NCBI GenBank assembly: GCA_045533195.1
Contig: JAZSHI010000020.1
Location: forward strand, 1-54,737
Source of the DNA: SIG607 sp045533195
Lineage (GTDB): Bacteria > Bacillota > Clostridia > Oscillospirales > Acutalibacteraceae
Direction: 5' to 3'
DNA length: 54,737 bases
Part shown: positions 1 through 7,450 of the stretch, one piece after another
Numbering within the stretch: position 1 is the stretch's first letter
How the letters are laid out: the number at the start of each line of letters is the position of its first letter
Notes under the pieces: model-generated
The model's database searches: none
The model's input: the letters and a program-made list of their open reading frames with translations, nothing else
Told to the model about the DNA's origin: nothing
Program-made: the position numbers and the translations under genes

Positions 1-65
1 CTACTGAAGAAGAACTAATTTCGGCAATGGAAGAAATGCGTGATAAACCGCTGAAATCCGCTTGA
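1..65 (+). CDS. C-terminal tail of an unidentified protein (partial)
   Basis: Frame 3 is open from the window edge to a TGA at 63-65 and encodes about 20 residues ending in MRDKPLKSA. The fragment is too short to assign to a family. It is followed within about 12 bases by a perfect 10-bp inverted repeat and then by repeat-rich DNA, so this is the end of a transcription unit. It could be the last gene of a neighbouring element, but nothing in the fragment shows that. Confidence 0.45.
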   Translation, partial: TEEELISAMEEMRDKPLKSA

Positions 66-77
66 ATAAAGGAAAAA

Positions 78-101
78 GGCATAGCCCGTGTGGGCTATGC
101 C
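78..101 (-). terminator. Perfect 10-bp hairpin, terminator-like for leftward transcription
   Basis: GGCATAGCCC (78-87) and GGGCTATGCC (92-101) pair perfectly around a 4-base loop. On the minus strand the stem is followed by TTTTTCC, so it best fits termination of leftward transcripts. On the plus strand there is no T-tract after it. Confidence 0.5.
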
Positions 102-122
102 ATATCCTGCGAAAGAACTGTC

Positions 123-158
123 CTTTAGGGTACGACCCTAAAGAGTCCGATTTTTTTT
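123..158 (+). terminator. Possible rho-independent terminator
   Basis: CTTTAGGG (123-130) pairs with CCCTAAAG (136-143) around a TACGA loop. A run of eight T starts at 151, seven bases after the stem. The gap between stem and T-run is longer than usual, so this is only a plausible terminator for the partial gene ending at 65. Confidence 0.4.
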
Positions 159-159
159 A

Positions 160-220
160 GGGATTAGGGAGTAGGGACGAGGGGAAAGTTTTTTATCTCA
201 TACACCCCACACCCTACTCC
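160..220. repeat. G-rich tract and long imperfect hairpin
   Basis: Four G-runs (160-162, 167-169, 174-176, 181-184) are separated by 4-base spacers, which fits the G3N1-7 quadruplex rule. The same DNA also pairs with 204-220: GGAGTAGGG (168-176) is the exact complement of CCCTACTCC (212-220), and GGGG (181-184) can pair with CCCC (204-207). It is a non-coding structured repeat of unknown role. Confidence 0.5.
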
Positions 221-300
221 ATCTTTTAAAAAAAGAATGTAATTTATATTGAGAACTATGGCAAAGCAAGAGGTTGGATAAAAAGAAAATAAATGTTGCC

Positions 301-336
301 ATTGTTGACATCGTTGTTGACATCGTTGTTGACATT
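301..336. repeat. Three 12-bp tandem repeats (iteron-like)
   Basis: Three back-to-back 12-mers, ATTGTTGACATC, GTTGTTGACATC and GTTGTTGACATT, share the core TTGTTGACAT. The related sequence ACATTGTTT occurs twice at 458-475 and is followed by ACATC. An inverted-looking AACAACAATGACAACAAC lies near 371-388. Spaced copies of one core look like protein-binding iterons. No replication or partition gene is visible in the window. Confidence 0.6.
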
Positions 337-456
337 AAAACCCGCATAAACAAAGGGTTTGAGCCTATTTAACAACAATGACAACAACAAATCTATAAAA
401 GATTTAAAATTAATAAAAATATTTTATTTTTTTATTATTTATAAAAAAAGTTTAAA

Positions 457-481
457 AACATTGTTTACATTGTTTACATCC
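457..481. repeat. Second cluster of TTGTTTACAT-type tandem repeats
   Basis: AACATTGTTTACATTGTTTACATCC contains two 9-bp direct repeats, ACATTGTTT, plus a partial third copy. It resembles the TTGTTGACAT repeats 120 bases upstream with G changed to T. It abuts the 3' end of the EamA gene. Confidence 0.5.
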
Positions 482-1351
482 CTATGCCCTCTTCCCTTTC
501 TTAAGCTGTATGAATATGCCCAAGATTATCAGCAAAAGACCGATAAGCATTTCGTATCTTATTTGCTCTTTGAGGAAAATTGAAATCCATATAAGCGATA
601 AGAAAGGGGTTATGTAGGCAAGGTTTGCTATATTTGCGGTTTTGCCATTTTCAAGAGCCAATGCCCAACAGGTTGTGCCTACTGCAAGGCAGAAAATTCC
701 GTTATAAGCAAGACCGACTACACTAAGCGCTCCTAAAGTAAAGGTATCCTTTGAAATAAAAATCCAAAGTCCCGTTAGCACAAAGGTATTAAAATAGTAA
801 ATCATTGATGAAATCTTTTTGTCATAAGAAGTCAGCTGTGTAAGGGCGGTAAATGCGCCATATGACACAGCGCCCAAAATACAGAAAATAACTCCCATAA
901 TAATAGATTTATCAAAATGGGCTAAATCTCTGCCTGTTACAACAACTACCCCTAAAAACGACATTAAAATTGCAATAACCTTTCGTACCGTTAATTTTTC
1001 ACGAAGGATTATTACGGCAAAAACTACTCCCATTATGGGCCATAGGTAATTAACTATAAATGCCTGAGAAGCGGGCATACGGACAGTTCCCGAATAGTAA
1101 AATAACTGATACAAAAAAGTACCTGGGAGTCCTACAAGGCTTGTTATTAAAAAGTCTTTAAATCTATATTCCTTAAGCTTTTTTATATCGCCTGTAATTA
1201 TGTTTACTATAAGCAAAAACATAAATGCAAAAAAACAGCTTACAAAAAGCACCTGAAAATTACTTAGCTGACCGAGAAGCAGTTTAGCAACAGTTGCAAT
1301 GGTTGACCATATAAAAATTGAAATTCCTGCATAAATATATGACCTTTTCAT
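482..1351 (-). CDS. EamA/DMT-family transporter
   Basis: A 289-residue polytopic inner-membrane protein of the drug/metabolite transporter superfamily. The chain is almost entirely hydrophobic and divides into two similar halves of about five helices each (roughly 1-140 and 150-287), the usual EamA duplication. The first half carries the family-typical stretch NYLWPIMGVVFAVIILREKL. Substrate cannot be read from sequence; family members export amino acids, metabolites or nucleotide sugars. Its start codon overlaps the stop of the YgiQ gene by ATGA (1348-1351), so the two are translationally coupled. Confidence 0.9.
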   Translation of the reverse strand: MKRSYIYAGISIFIWSTIATVAKLLLGQLSNFQVLFVSCFFAFMFLLIVNIITGDIKKLKEYRFKDFLITSLVGLPGTFLYQLFYYSGTVRMPASQAFIVNYLWPIMGVVFAVIILREKLTVRKVIAILMSFLGVVVVTGRDLAHFDKSIIMGVIFCILGAVSYGAFTALTQLTSYDKKISSMIYYFNTFVLTGLWIFISKDTFTLGALSVVGLAYNGIFCLAVGTTCWALALENGKTANIANLAYITPFLSLIWISIFLKEQIRYEMLIGLLLIILGIFIQLKKGKRA

Positions 1352-3195
1352 TTTCTGTTAACCTTCTTATACTTATTGCGATTACTGTTATTATAAGGCC
1401 TATCGTCACTAACCAAACAGTTTTTGCCGTTGCCGATAAGGTCATAGCGTCCTGCCCTTTTAAGAGCCTTTCGCACTATATCGCGGTTTTCGGGTTTAAA
1501 ATATTGAAGCAAAGCTCTTTGCTCAGCCTTCTCACCCATTGTTCTCGGAACGTAAACCTCCTTTAAAGTAAAGGGGTCAAGCCCCGTATAAAACATACAG
1601 GTGGAAACCGTTCCCGGTGTGGGATAAAAATCCTGAACCTGCTCAGGATGAAGCCCCTCTTTTTTAAGGAATAGGGCAAGTTCAATAGCGTCATTTACAG
1701 TACTACCTGGGTGGGATGACATAAGATAAGGCACTAAATACTGCTTTTTATCAAGACTCTTGGTAAGCTCATAAAAGCGCTTTTTAAATCTGTTATAAAC
1801 GCTGATACTAGGCTTTCCCATAAGTCTTAACACGTTATCGGAGCAATGCTCGGGAGCAACCTTTAACTGACCGCTTGTGTGAAATTTCACAAGCTCCTTA
1901 AAGAAGCTTTCGTCCTTATCATTTATCAGATAATCAAAGCGTATTCCCGAACGGATAAAGACCTTTTTGATACCTTTAATGCTTCTTATCTTTCTTAGCA
2001 AAGCAAGATAATCGCTGTGGTCAACCTCGACTGCAGGACAAATAGAAGGAGCAAGGCACTTTCTATCGGCGCACACTCCCCTTTTAAGCTGACCCTGACA
2101 GGAGGGAGCACGAAAGTTTGCTGTAGGGCCTCCGACGTCGTGGATGTATCCCTTAAAATCAGCCATTTGGGTAATTTTTTCCACTTCGCTTATAACCGAA
2201 TCGTGACTTCTTACCGAAATGGTTCTGCCCTGATGATAAGCCAGAGAACAGAAATTACAGGAGCCAAAGCATCCTCTGTTATGAATAACCGAAAATTTTA
2301 CCTCCTCGATACCCGGTACACCTCCAAAGGCTTTATATGACGGATGATAATCACGCATAAAGGGTAAGGAATATACCTCATCCATTTCAGCGGTAGTTAA
2401 AGGTGGCATTGGCGGATTTTGCACTAAAATTACGTCGCCGTGACGCTGAATAACGGTTTTTCCTCTCACTGCATCCTGTTCGCTTTGCTGAATACGGGTA
2501 GCCTTTGCATAGCTTCTTTTACCGCTGTCAGAAGGCTGACTAACCTCATTAAAGGAAGGACACTCCCTAACGGGCATAGGCTTATATTCACTTGTTTTTA
2601 CACAGTAACAAGTACCCTTAATATCGGTTAAATTCTTCTTGTTTTCGCCCTTTTTAAGACGGTTGGCAATTTCTACAATATGCTTTTCACCCATACCGTA
2701 CATCAAAATATCGGCAGTTGAGTCTAAAAGAACAGAAGGACGAACCTTATCATCCCAATAATCGTAATGGGCAAAACGTCGAAGAGAAGCTTCAATGCCG
2801 CCGATACCGATAAATACGTCGCCAAAAAGACTTCTGATTTTTTTAGAGTAAACAATAACTGCTCTGTCGGGACGCCCTCCAGATTTGCCGCCGGGGGTAT
2901 AGGCATCATCACTTCTCTTACGTTTTGCGGCAGTATAGTGGGCAACCATAGAGTCAATATTACCGCTGTTTACAAGAAAGCCTATTTTTGGGGTACCGAA
3001 CTGCAGATAATCTTCATCCCTTTTCGGCTGAGATAAAATACAAATGTTAAAGCCTGCACTTTCAAGCACACGTGAAATTATGGCAGTACCAAAAGAAGGA
3101 TGGTCAACATAGGCATCCCCTGTAACGATTATAAAGTCGGGAACAGAAAATCCTGCATCCAACATATCTTTTTTACTAATCGGTAAAAACGGCAT
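1348..3195 (-). CDS. YgiQ-family radical SAM protein
   Basis: A 615-residue radical SAM protein of the YgiQ/UPF0313 family, whose reaction is not established. An N-terminal domain (about 1-290) starts MPFLPISKKDMLDAGF and contains GDAYVDHPSFG. It precedes the radical SAM core with CX3CX2C at C309, C313 and C316 (RGCFGSCNFC), which binds a [4Fe-4S] cluster and SAM. I chose the ATG at 3195 because AAGGAG lies 7 bases upstream on the minus strand. The reading frame stays open 45 codons further, but that extension is hydrophobic and lies in the divergent promoter region. The stop overlaps the EamA start. Confidence 0.9.
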   Translation of the reverse strand: MPFLPISKKDMLDAGFSVPDFIIVTGDAYVDHPSFGTAIISRVLESAGFNICILSQPKRDEDYLQFGTPKIGFLVNSGNIDSMVAHYTAAKRKRSDDAYTPGGKSGGRPDRAVIVYSKKIRSLFGDVFIGIGGIEASLRRFAHYDYWDDKVRPSVLLDSTADILMYGMGEKHIVEIANRLKKGENKKNLTDIKGTCYCVKTSEYKPMPVRECPSFNEVSQPSDSGKRSYAKATRIQQSEQDAVRGKTVIQRHGDVILVQNPPMPPLTTAEMDEVYSLPFMRDYHPSYKAFGGVPGIEEVKFSVIHNRGCFGSCNFCSLAYHQGRTISVRSHDSVISEVEKITQMADFKGYIHDVGGPTANFRAPSCQGQLKRGVCADRKCLAPSICPAVEVDHSDYLALLRKIRSIKGIKKVFIRSGIRFDYLINDKDESFFKELVKFHTSGQLKVAPEHCSDNVLRLMGKPSISVYNRFKKRFYELTKSLDKKQYLVPYLMSSHPGSTVNDAIELALFLKKEGLHPEQVQDFYPTPGTVSTCMFYTGLDPFTLKEVYVPRTMGEKAEQRALLQYFKPENRDIVRKALKRAGRYDLIGNGKNCLVSDDRPYNNSNRNKYKKVNRK

Positions 3196-3270
3196 AAAAA
3201 AACTCCTTGAAAAATCTAAGAGATATGATAACATATAAATAAGCAATTTACAAGAGACGGAGAACAATTT

Positions 3271-4095
3271 ATGACACTTTTTGCCCCCGATTATTATAAT
3301 AAATTCACCTGTATTGCCGATAAATGCCAAAATAACTGCTGTATCGGTTGGGAGATTGATATTGATGACGATACCCTTGATTTTTATAAAACCAAAGAAG
3401 ATATTATAAAAAATATTGAATTTTCTCCCTCACCGCATTTCAGGTTAAAGGAAAATGAGCGTTGTCCTTTTCTAAACTGTGATAATCTCTGTGAAATAAT
3501 AAAGAACTACGGTGAAGAAAGGCTCTGTCAGATATGTAGTGACCATCCCCGTTTCAGAAACTTTTTTATAAGCCGAACAGAAATAGGACTTGGTATGTGC
3601 TGTGAAGCGGCAACCGAGCTGATAATAAACAATGATTTCCGTTTAATAAAGCTTGACACAGAAAAAGAGATACCCGACCAAGAAAAAATGGCATTTTTTA
3701 AAATGCGAGAGGATATTTTAAGCAAAAGTCCCCAATATTTTTCTTATCTATTGCCTGACCTTTCCTTAAATGATATTTATAATCTGCTGATAGATATGGA
3801 AAAACTAAGCGACAGCCGTGATGAAATATTAAGCATTTTAAAGGATGACAAGAGAAAAATAAACGAGGTAAAGCTATTTAATAAACAAATCTTTAAACGA
3901 ATTTTTGATTACCTTGTTTTCAGACATCTTCACAGCGAAGATTTAGCATTTTGTGTGCTGGGCACCTACATAATTGCTTCTCTTGGAAAGGATATTAAAG
4001 AAAACGCAAGAATGTTTTCAAGCGAAATTGAGTATAGCCAAGAAAACACCGATAAACTGTATGAAACAGCAAATGAAATTTTAAAGGGGCTGTAA
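3271..4095 (+). CDS. FliB-like (flagellin lysine-N-methylase family) cysteine-rich protein
   Basis: A 274-residue protein with the Cys pattern of the FliB family: C14, C19, C23-C24 (CQNNCCIGW), then C65, C70, C74, C86, C89 and C110-C111, likely metal or Fe-S ligands. FliB methylates flagellin lysines in Salmonella, but related proteins are common in clostridia and no flagellar gene is visible here, so the substrate is uncertain. GGAG precedes the ATG by about 9 bases. The last codons (KGL-stop) lie inside the left inverted repeat of the 4083-4448 element, so the natural C-terminus may have been replaced. An EIEYSQEN motif near residue 255, which I associate with the family's C-terminal part, is still present. 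Confidence 0.72.
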   Translation: MTLFAPDYYNKFTCIADKCQNNCCIGWEIDIDDDTLDFYKTKEDIIKNIEFSPSPHFRLKENERCPFLNCDNLCEIIKNYGEERLCQICSDHPRFRNFFISRTEIGLGMCCEAATELIINNDFRLIKLDTEKEIPDQEKMAFFKMREDILSKSPQYFSYLLPDLSLNDIYNLLIDMEKLSDSRDEILSILKDDKRKINEVKLFNKQIFKRIFDYLVFRHLHSEDLAFCVLGTYIIASLGKDIKENARMFSSEIEYSQENTDKLYETANEILKGL

Positions 4096-4149
4096 AAAAA
4101 CTCAAAGCCCTTATACACGCATAAAATAAACTAAATAAATAAAAAAGAG

Positions 4150-4190
4150 TGCGGAAGAAGTAAAAAATTCGAACTTCTTCCGCATTTTTT
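4150..4190 (+). terminator. Rho-independent terminator
   Basis: TGCGGAAGAAGT (4150-4161) pairs perfectly with ACTTCTTCCGCA (4173-4184) and is followed by six T. The stem is preceded by an A-rich stretch, so it could work in both directions. It lies inside the inverted-repeat element and probably ends the FliB-like transcript. Confidence 0.8.
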
Positions 4191-4257
4191 GTTTTTACCA
4201 TCTAATCAGCTATGTATATTAATGATTTATCAAGCTTTTTTGGAATGTAAATACCCT

Positions 4258-4387
4258 GCCTCCCTCTGACGAGGGAGGTGGATTTTTGTGTAGCAAAAAG
4301 ACGGAGGGAGAGAAAAAACGCAGAAAAATAAAGATTTTCTCTCCCTCAGTCACCTTACGGTGACAGCTCCCTCGTCAGATGGAGCCA
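4258..4387. repeat. Imperfect palindromic repeat nested in the element
   Basis: The left end carries CTCCCTCTGACGAGGGAG and the right end CTCCCTCGTCAGATGGAG, which are near-exact inverted copies. The inner portions GGAGGGAGAGAAAA and TTTTCTCTCCCTC also pair. A small perfect hairpin, CACC-TTAC-GGTG, sits near 4351-4362. The whole can fold into one long cruciform. From memory, sequences of this type are dispersed in gut Clostridia genomes; I cannot confirm copy number here. Confidence 0.55.
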
Positions 4388-4450
4388 AGGTTTTGGCTAT
4401 CAATTAACTCACTGATAAAATGAAACTCTGTTTTTTTACAGCCCCTTTTG

Positions 4451-6106
4451 TTACATTTTAAGCATTTCTCTTGCAGAGGCAAGGACGTTTTCGGTTAAAT
4501 TGGTACCGCTCATAATACGGGCGATTTCATATACCCTTTCTTCCCCGTCAATTTTATTTACGCTTGTATAGGTTCTTCCCTCTTTTTCAGCCTTTTCGAT
4601 AAGAAGATGAGTCTTAGCGGCAACAGCTATCTGGGATAGATGTGTTACACAAATAACCTGATGGCTTTTTGACACCTTTTCAAGCTGAACACCCACCATA
4701 TCGGCAGTTCTACCGCTTATTCCTGAGTCAATTTCATCAAAAATAAGTGTTTCGACCTTGTCCTTTTGACTAAGCACACTCTTTATTGCAAGCATAACAC
4801 GGGAAAGCTCACCGCCAGAAGCAATTTTAGAAAGGGGTTTGCTTATTTCTCCTACGTTTGCGGAAAATAAAAACTGAATTTCATCACAGCCGTTACGGGT
4901 ATATCTGCCCTTAGACTGCTCTACTTTAAGGCAGACGTTAGGCATATTAAGACGAATAAGCACCTCTTTAACCCTATCTTCAAAGGTGGCGGCAGCGTTA
5001 GTTCTGGACTGTGAAAGATTTTCGGCTGCTTTTATAAGCCTTTCCTGAGACACAATAAGCTCGTTTTCCAATTTATCATATTCTTCATCATTAAAAAGAA
5101 TTGTATTAAGCTCATTTTCTGCCCTTTTTAAAAAGTCAAGCATCTGCTGTTCGTCTTTACCGTATTTAGCCGACAGAGAGGAAAGCACAGCAAGGCGGTC
5201 TTCAATAGCATTAAGGTCATAACCATCCCCGCTGAGCTCTTCTATGTAATTTTCAATAGAAGCAGTGGCATTATTTACGTTTTCAAGGGCATCGAGAAGG
5301 TCGGTATATTCCTTCTCACACCTTTTGTCATCCATTACCGAAAGTAAATGAACTGAAGTTTTTAAAAGTTCGTTTACACCGCCCTTTTCTTCATCATTTT
5401 TAAGGACAGACAGTACGCTTTTTAAATCCTTAATCCGTTTTCCTACACTTCTTGCAATAGTGAGCCTTTCTTTAAGTTCAGCTGTTTCACCGATTTTAAG
5501 ATTAGCGTCAGTTATTTCCTTTATCTGATACTTTAAAACATCAATTCTTCTCAGCTTTTCATCCTCATCCATTTCGATGCTTTTAAGCCTACTTCTTATA
5601 CGGTTAAAATTAGCAAATTCTTCACGGTAGGTATCTAAAATATCACCGTTATCTGCAACCATATCAAGATAAAGATAGTGGTTATCGGGATTAAGTAAGG
5701 TCTGATTATCGTGCTGTCCGTGGATATTCAAAAGAAAAGGAGATATATTTTTAAGACTGGAAGCACTGATGGGAACACCGTTTATTTTTATGTAACCCGA
5801 ACCCGACATACTAAGCTTTCTTTCGATTATAAAATTACCATCCCCGTCTGGAGTAATACCCAAATCAGCAATAATTTCAAGAAGCTTAACATCCTCAAAG
5901 GAAAAAACTGCAGAAACAAAGGCATTTTCACATCCGTTTCGTATAAGCTCCTTAGAGGTTCTGTGACCGAGAACTGCATACAGAGAATCAATAATTATTG
6001 ACTTACCTGCACCCGTTTCGCCCGTAAGGACGTTAAAGCCATCGGTAAATTCAATTCCTGCACGTTCTATTACGGCAATATTTTCAATATGCAAAAATTT
6101 CAGCAT
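4451..6106 (-). CDS. recN: DNA repair protein RecN
   Basis: A 551-residue SMC-like ATPase that tethers broken DNA during recombinational repair in the cytoplasm. Walker A GETGAGKS is at residues 29-36, followed by the RecN-typical NIHGQHDNQ stretch near 132. A long coiled-coil-prone middle (about 150-350) precedes the signature ASGGELSRVMLAIK and Walker B LIFDEIDSGIS. Length matches the family (550-570). It is the last gene of the nusB-to-recN operon, 15 bases after argR, and its stop lies just inside the flank of the inverted-repeat element. Confidence 0.96.
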   Translation of the reverse strand: MLKFLHIENIAVIERAGIEFTDGFNVLTGETGAGKSIIIDSLYAVLGHRTSKELIRNGCENAFVSAVFSFEDVKLLEIIADLGITPDGDGNFIIERKLSMSGSGYIKINGVPISASSLKNISPFLLNIHGQHDNQTLLNPDNHYLYLDMVADNGDILDTYREEFANFNRIRSRLKSIEMDEDEKLRRIDVLKYQIKEITDANLKIGETAELKERLTIARSVGKRIKDLKSVLSVLKNDEEKGGVNELLKTSVHLLSVMDDKRCEKEYTDLLDALENVNNATASIENYIEELSGDGYDLNAIEDRLAVLSSLSAKYGKDEQQMLDFLKRAENELNTILFNDEEYDKLENELIVSQERLIKAAENLSQSRTNAAATFEDRVKEVLIRLNMPNVCLKVEQSKGRYTRNGCDEIQFLFSANVGEISKPLSKIASGGELSRVMLAIKSVLSQKDKVETLIFDEIDSGISGRTADMVGVQLEKVSKSHQVICVTHLSQIAVAAKTHLLIEKAEKEGRTYTSVNKIDGEERVYEIARIMSGTNLTENVLASAREMLKM

Positions 6107-6121
6107 ATTAATCCATCCTTT

Positions 6122-6592
6122 TTAGCGGTCTTTAGAGCACATTCCAACAAGTCTTTCGGTAAGCTGACGGGCAATATCGGGAGATTTTGTAATAATCAAA
6201 ATGGTATCATCACCTGCTAAGCTGCCCATAATCATTCCCGAAAAGAAATAGTCTACGGCAACACAAGCACCACTTGCCATTCCCGCATAGCATTTAATTA
6301 CAATATCGTTAAAGGCGCAGTCAACCTTTATTACAGAACGCTCAAAAATATCCTTATAATGCGAATCTGACTCTCTTTCTCCTGAGCGTTCATCAATAAT
6401 TTGCGACACGTATCTGTAGTTGCCGAAGGAGTCAAGAGCCTTTACAATTCTTAACTGCTTAATATCTCTTGATACCGTGGACTGAGTCACGTTATAACCC
6501 AAGGAATTAAGTTCTTCCTGAAGCTCATCCTGAGTATAAAAAGCCTTTTCACGTATTAGTTCGAGTATCTTTTCCTGACGTTTGATTTTCAT
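6122..6592 (-). CDS. argR: Arginine repressor ArgR/AhrC
   Basis: A 156-residue arginine-responsive DNA-binding regulator. The N-terminal winged helix (about 1-70) contains QSTVSRDIKQL, the recognition helix typical of ArgR. The C-terminal domain (about 85-150) carries GSLAGDDTILII, the segment that forms the hexamer and binds L-arginine. Its place between nadK and recN is conserved in Clostridia, where it is often annotated as a regulator of arginine metabolism; no ARG box was searched for. An upstream gap of 14 bases indicates cotranscription. Confidence 0.95.
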   Translation of the reverse strand: MKIKRQEKILELIREKAFYTQDELQEELNSLGYNVTQSTVSRDIKQLRIVKALDSFGNYRYVSQIIDERSGERESDSHYKDIFERSVIKVDCAFNDIVIKCYAGMASGACVAVDYFFSGMIMGSLAGDDTILIITKSPDIARQLTERLVGMCSKDR

Positions 6593-6606
6593 TTTGTCTT
6601 CCGCCT

Positions 6607-7437
6607 TTATCTGAATTTTTCCGAAAGAGTTTTATAAAAGGAACGCTTGGCAAGTTTGATTAAGGATATATCATTTAAAGATTTAGTAATATAAAGCTCG
6701 GTATATGGCTTAATGGTATAAGACCTTCTGCCGTCAATAAGCAGATATACGTCGCTTTTCTTCATCGAAAACGCTTTAAACTTAACTGTGGTATCACCGC
6801 TTAAAATTATGGGCTTTGCGCTCAGCGAATGAGAGCAGATAGGGGTTAAAATAATATTATTGATAGCCGGATCAATTATGGGGCCGCCTGCCGACATAGA
6901 ATAGGCTGTAGAGCCTGTAGGGGTGGAAATTATAAGACCGTCCGCTCGGTAGGTTATAGGCTCATAATCAATATAGGCAGATATATCAATAAGTCGCGAC
7001 ATAAAACCACTTGAAATAACTGCGTCGTTAACAGCGGTAAATTCTCCGACGGTTTCACCGTTTTCCTTGACCTTTACAGAGAGAGACATTCTTTTTTCGG
7101 TTTCATAGTCACCGTTTTTGATTTTGCTGATAAGATTAATCTGATTAGCCTCAAGATTAGCAAGAAAACCAAGTCTGCCTGCATTTATTCCAAGAATGGC
7201 TTTATTGTGCAAAGCGGCAAGTTTTGCGTAACGAATGATGGTGCCGTCTCCACCGACGGTAATGAGAACTTCGCTTATTTTAAAAAGCTCTTCCTCAGTA
7301 ATGGACTCATAACCGGAGAAAGAAATATAATCGGGCAAATAAGCCTTCATTCCGTTTTCTCTCAAAATCGGTTTGAGATTTTCTAAAACCTCGACAACAC
7401 CACGTTTGTCAAGATTCGGTAATAATCCAACTATCAT
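6607..7437 (-). CDS. nadK: NAD kinase
   Basis: A 276-residue enzyme that phosphorylates NAD+ to NADP+. The hallmark GGDGT is at residues 62-66 (VGGDGTIIRYA), and the NAD-binding TPTGSTAYSMSAGG follows near residue 168. Length fits the bacterial family. The ATG sits 13 bases after the tlyA stop with a GAGGAG-like ribosome site. It belongs to the operon that also makes isoprenoid precursors (dxs, ispA), a pathway that consumes NADPH; this link is inference. Confidence 0.96.
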   Translation of the reverse strand: MIVGLLPNLDKRGVVEVLENLKPILRENGMKAYLPDYISFSGYESITEEELFKISEVLITVGGDGTIIRYAKLAALHNKAILGINAGRLGFLANLEANQINLISKIKNGDYETEKRMSLSVKVKENGETVGEFTAVNDAVISSGFMSRLIDISAYIDYEPITYRADGLIISTPTGSTAYSMSAGGPIIDPAINNIILTPICSHSLSAKPIILSGDTTVKFKAFSMKKSDVYLLIDGRRSYTIKPYTELYITKSLNDISLIKLAKRSFYKTLSEKFR

Positions 7438-7450
7438 AAAATCTCCTCAA

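Larger units (their letters stand above)
66..481. other. Gene-free, repeat-rich interval
   Basis: I see no supported coding sequence here. An ORF from 359 to 583 is AT-rich and low complexity, has no ribosome binding site and runs over the EamA 3' end, so I treat it as chance. The interval holds two hairpins, a G-rich tract and two tandem-repeat clusters (listed separately), followed by very AT-rich DNA around 390-455. This make-up suggests the edge of an accessory segment. Confidence 0.5.
4083..4448. mobile_element. MITE-like element with 19-bp terminal inverted repeats
   Basis: AAAGGGGCTGTAAAAAAAC at 4083-4101 recurs as its exact complement at 4430-4448, bounding about 366 bases with no convincing gene. 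Inside are a strong hairpin terminator (4150-4190) and a second imperfect palindrome (4258-4387). The left repeat overlaps the end of the FliB-like gene; the right one stops 2 bases before the recN stop codon. No transposase is present and I could not identify a clear target-site duplication. Size, ends and lack of coding capacity fit a miniature inverted-repeat element, possibly with a second repeat nested in it. Confidence 0.6.

Noticed and set aside
301..481. CRISPR array considered for the repeats near the left edge
   Set aside because: Repeats are 9-12 bp and nearly back to back without unique 30-40-bp spacers, and no cas gene is present.
359..583. Open frame of 74 codons on the plus strand starting in the repeat region
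   Set aside because: It has low-complexity Asn/Lys/Ile/Phe content, no ribosome site and overlaps the real EamA gene in antisense.
4096..4450. Small antisense frame at 3995-4201 after the FliB-like gene
   Set aside because: It overlaps the FliB-like coding end and the terminator hairpin and has no supporting signals.
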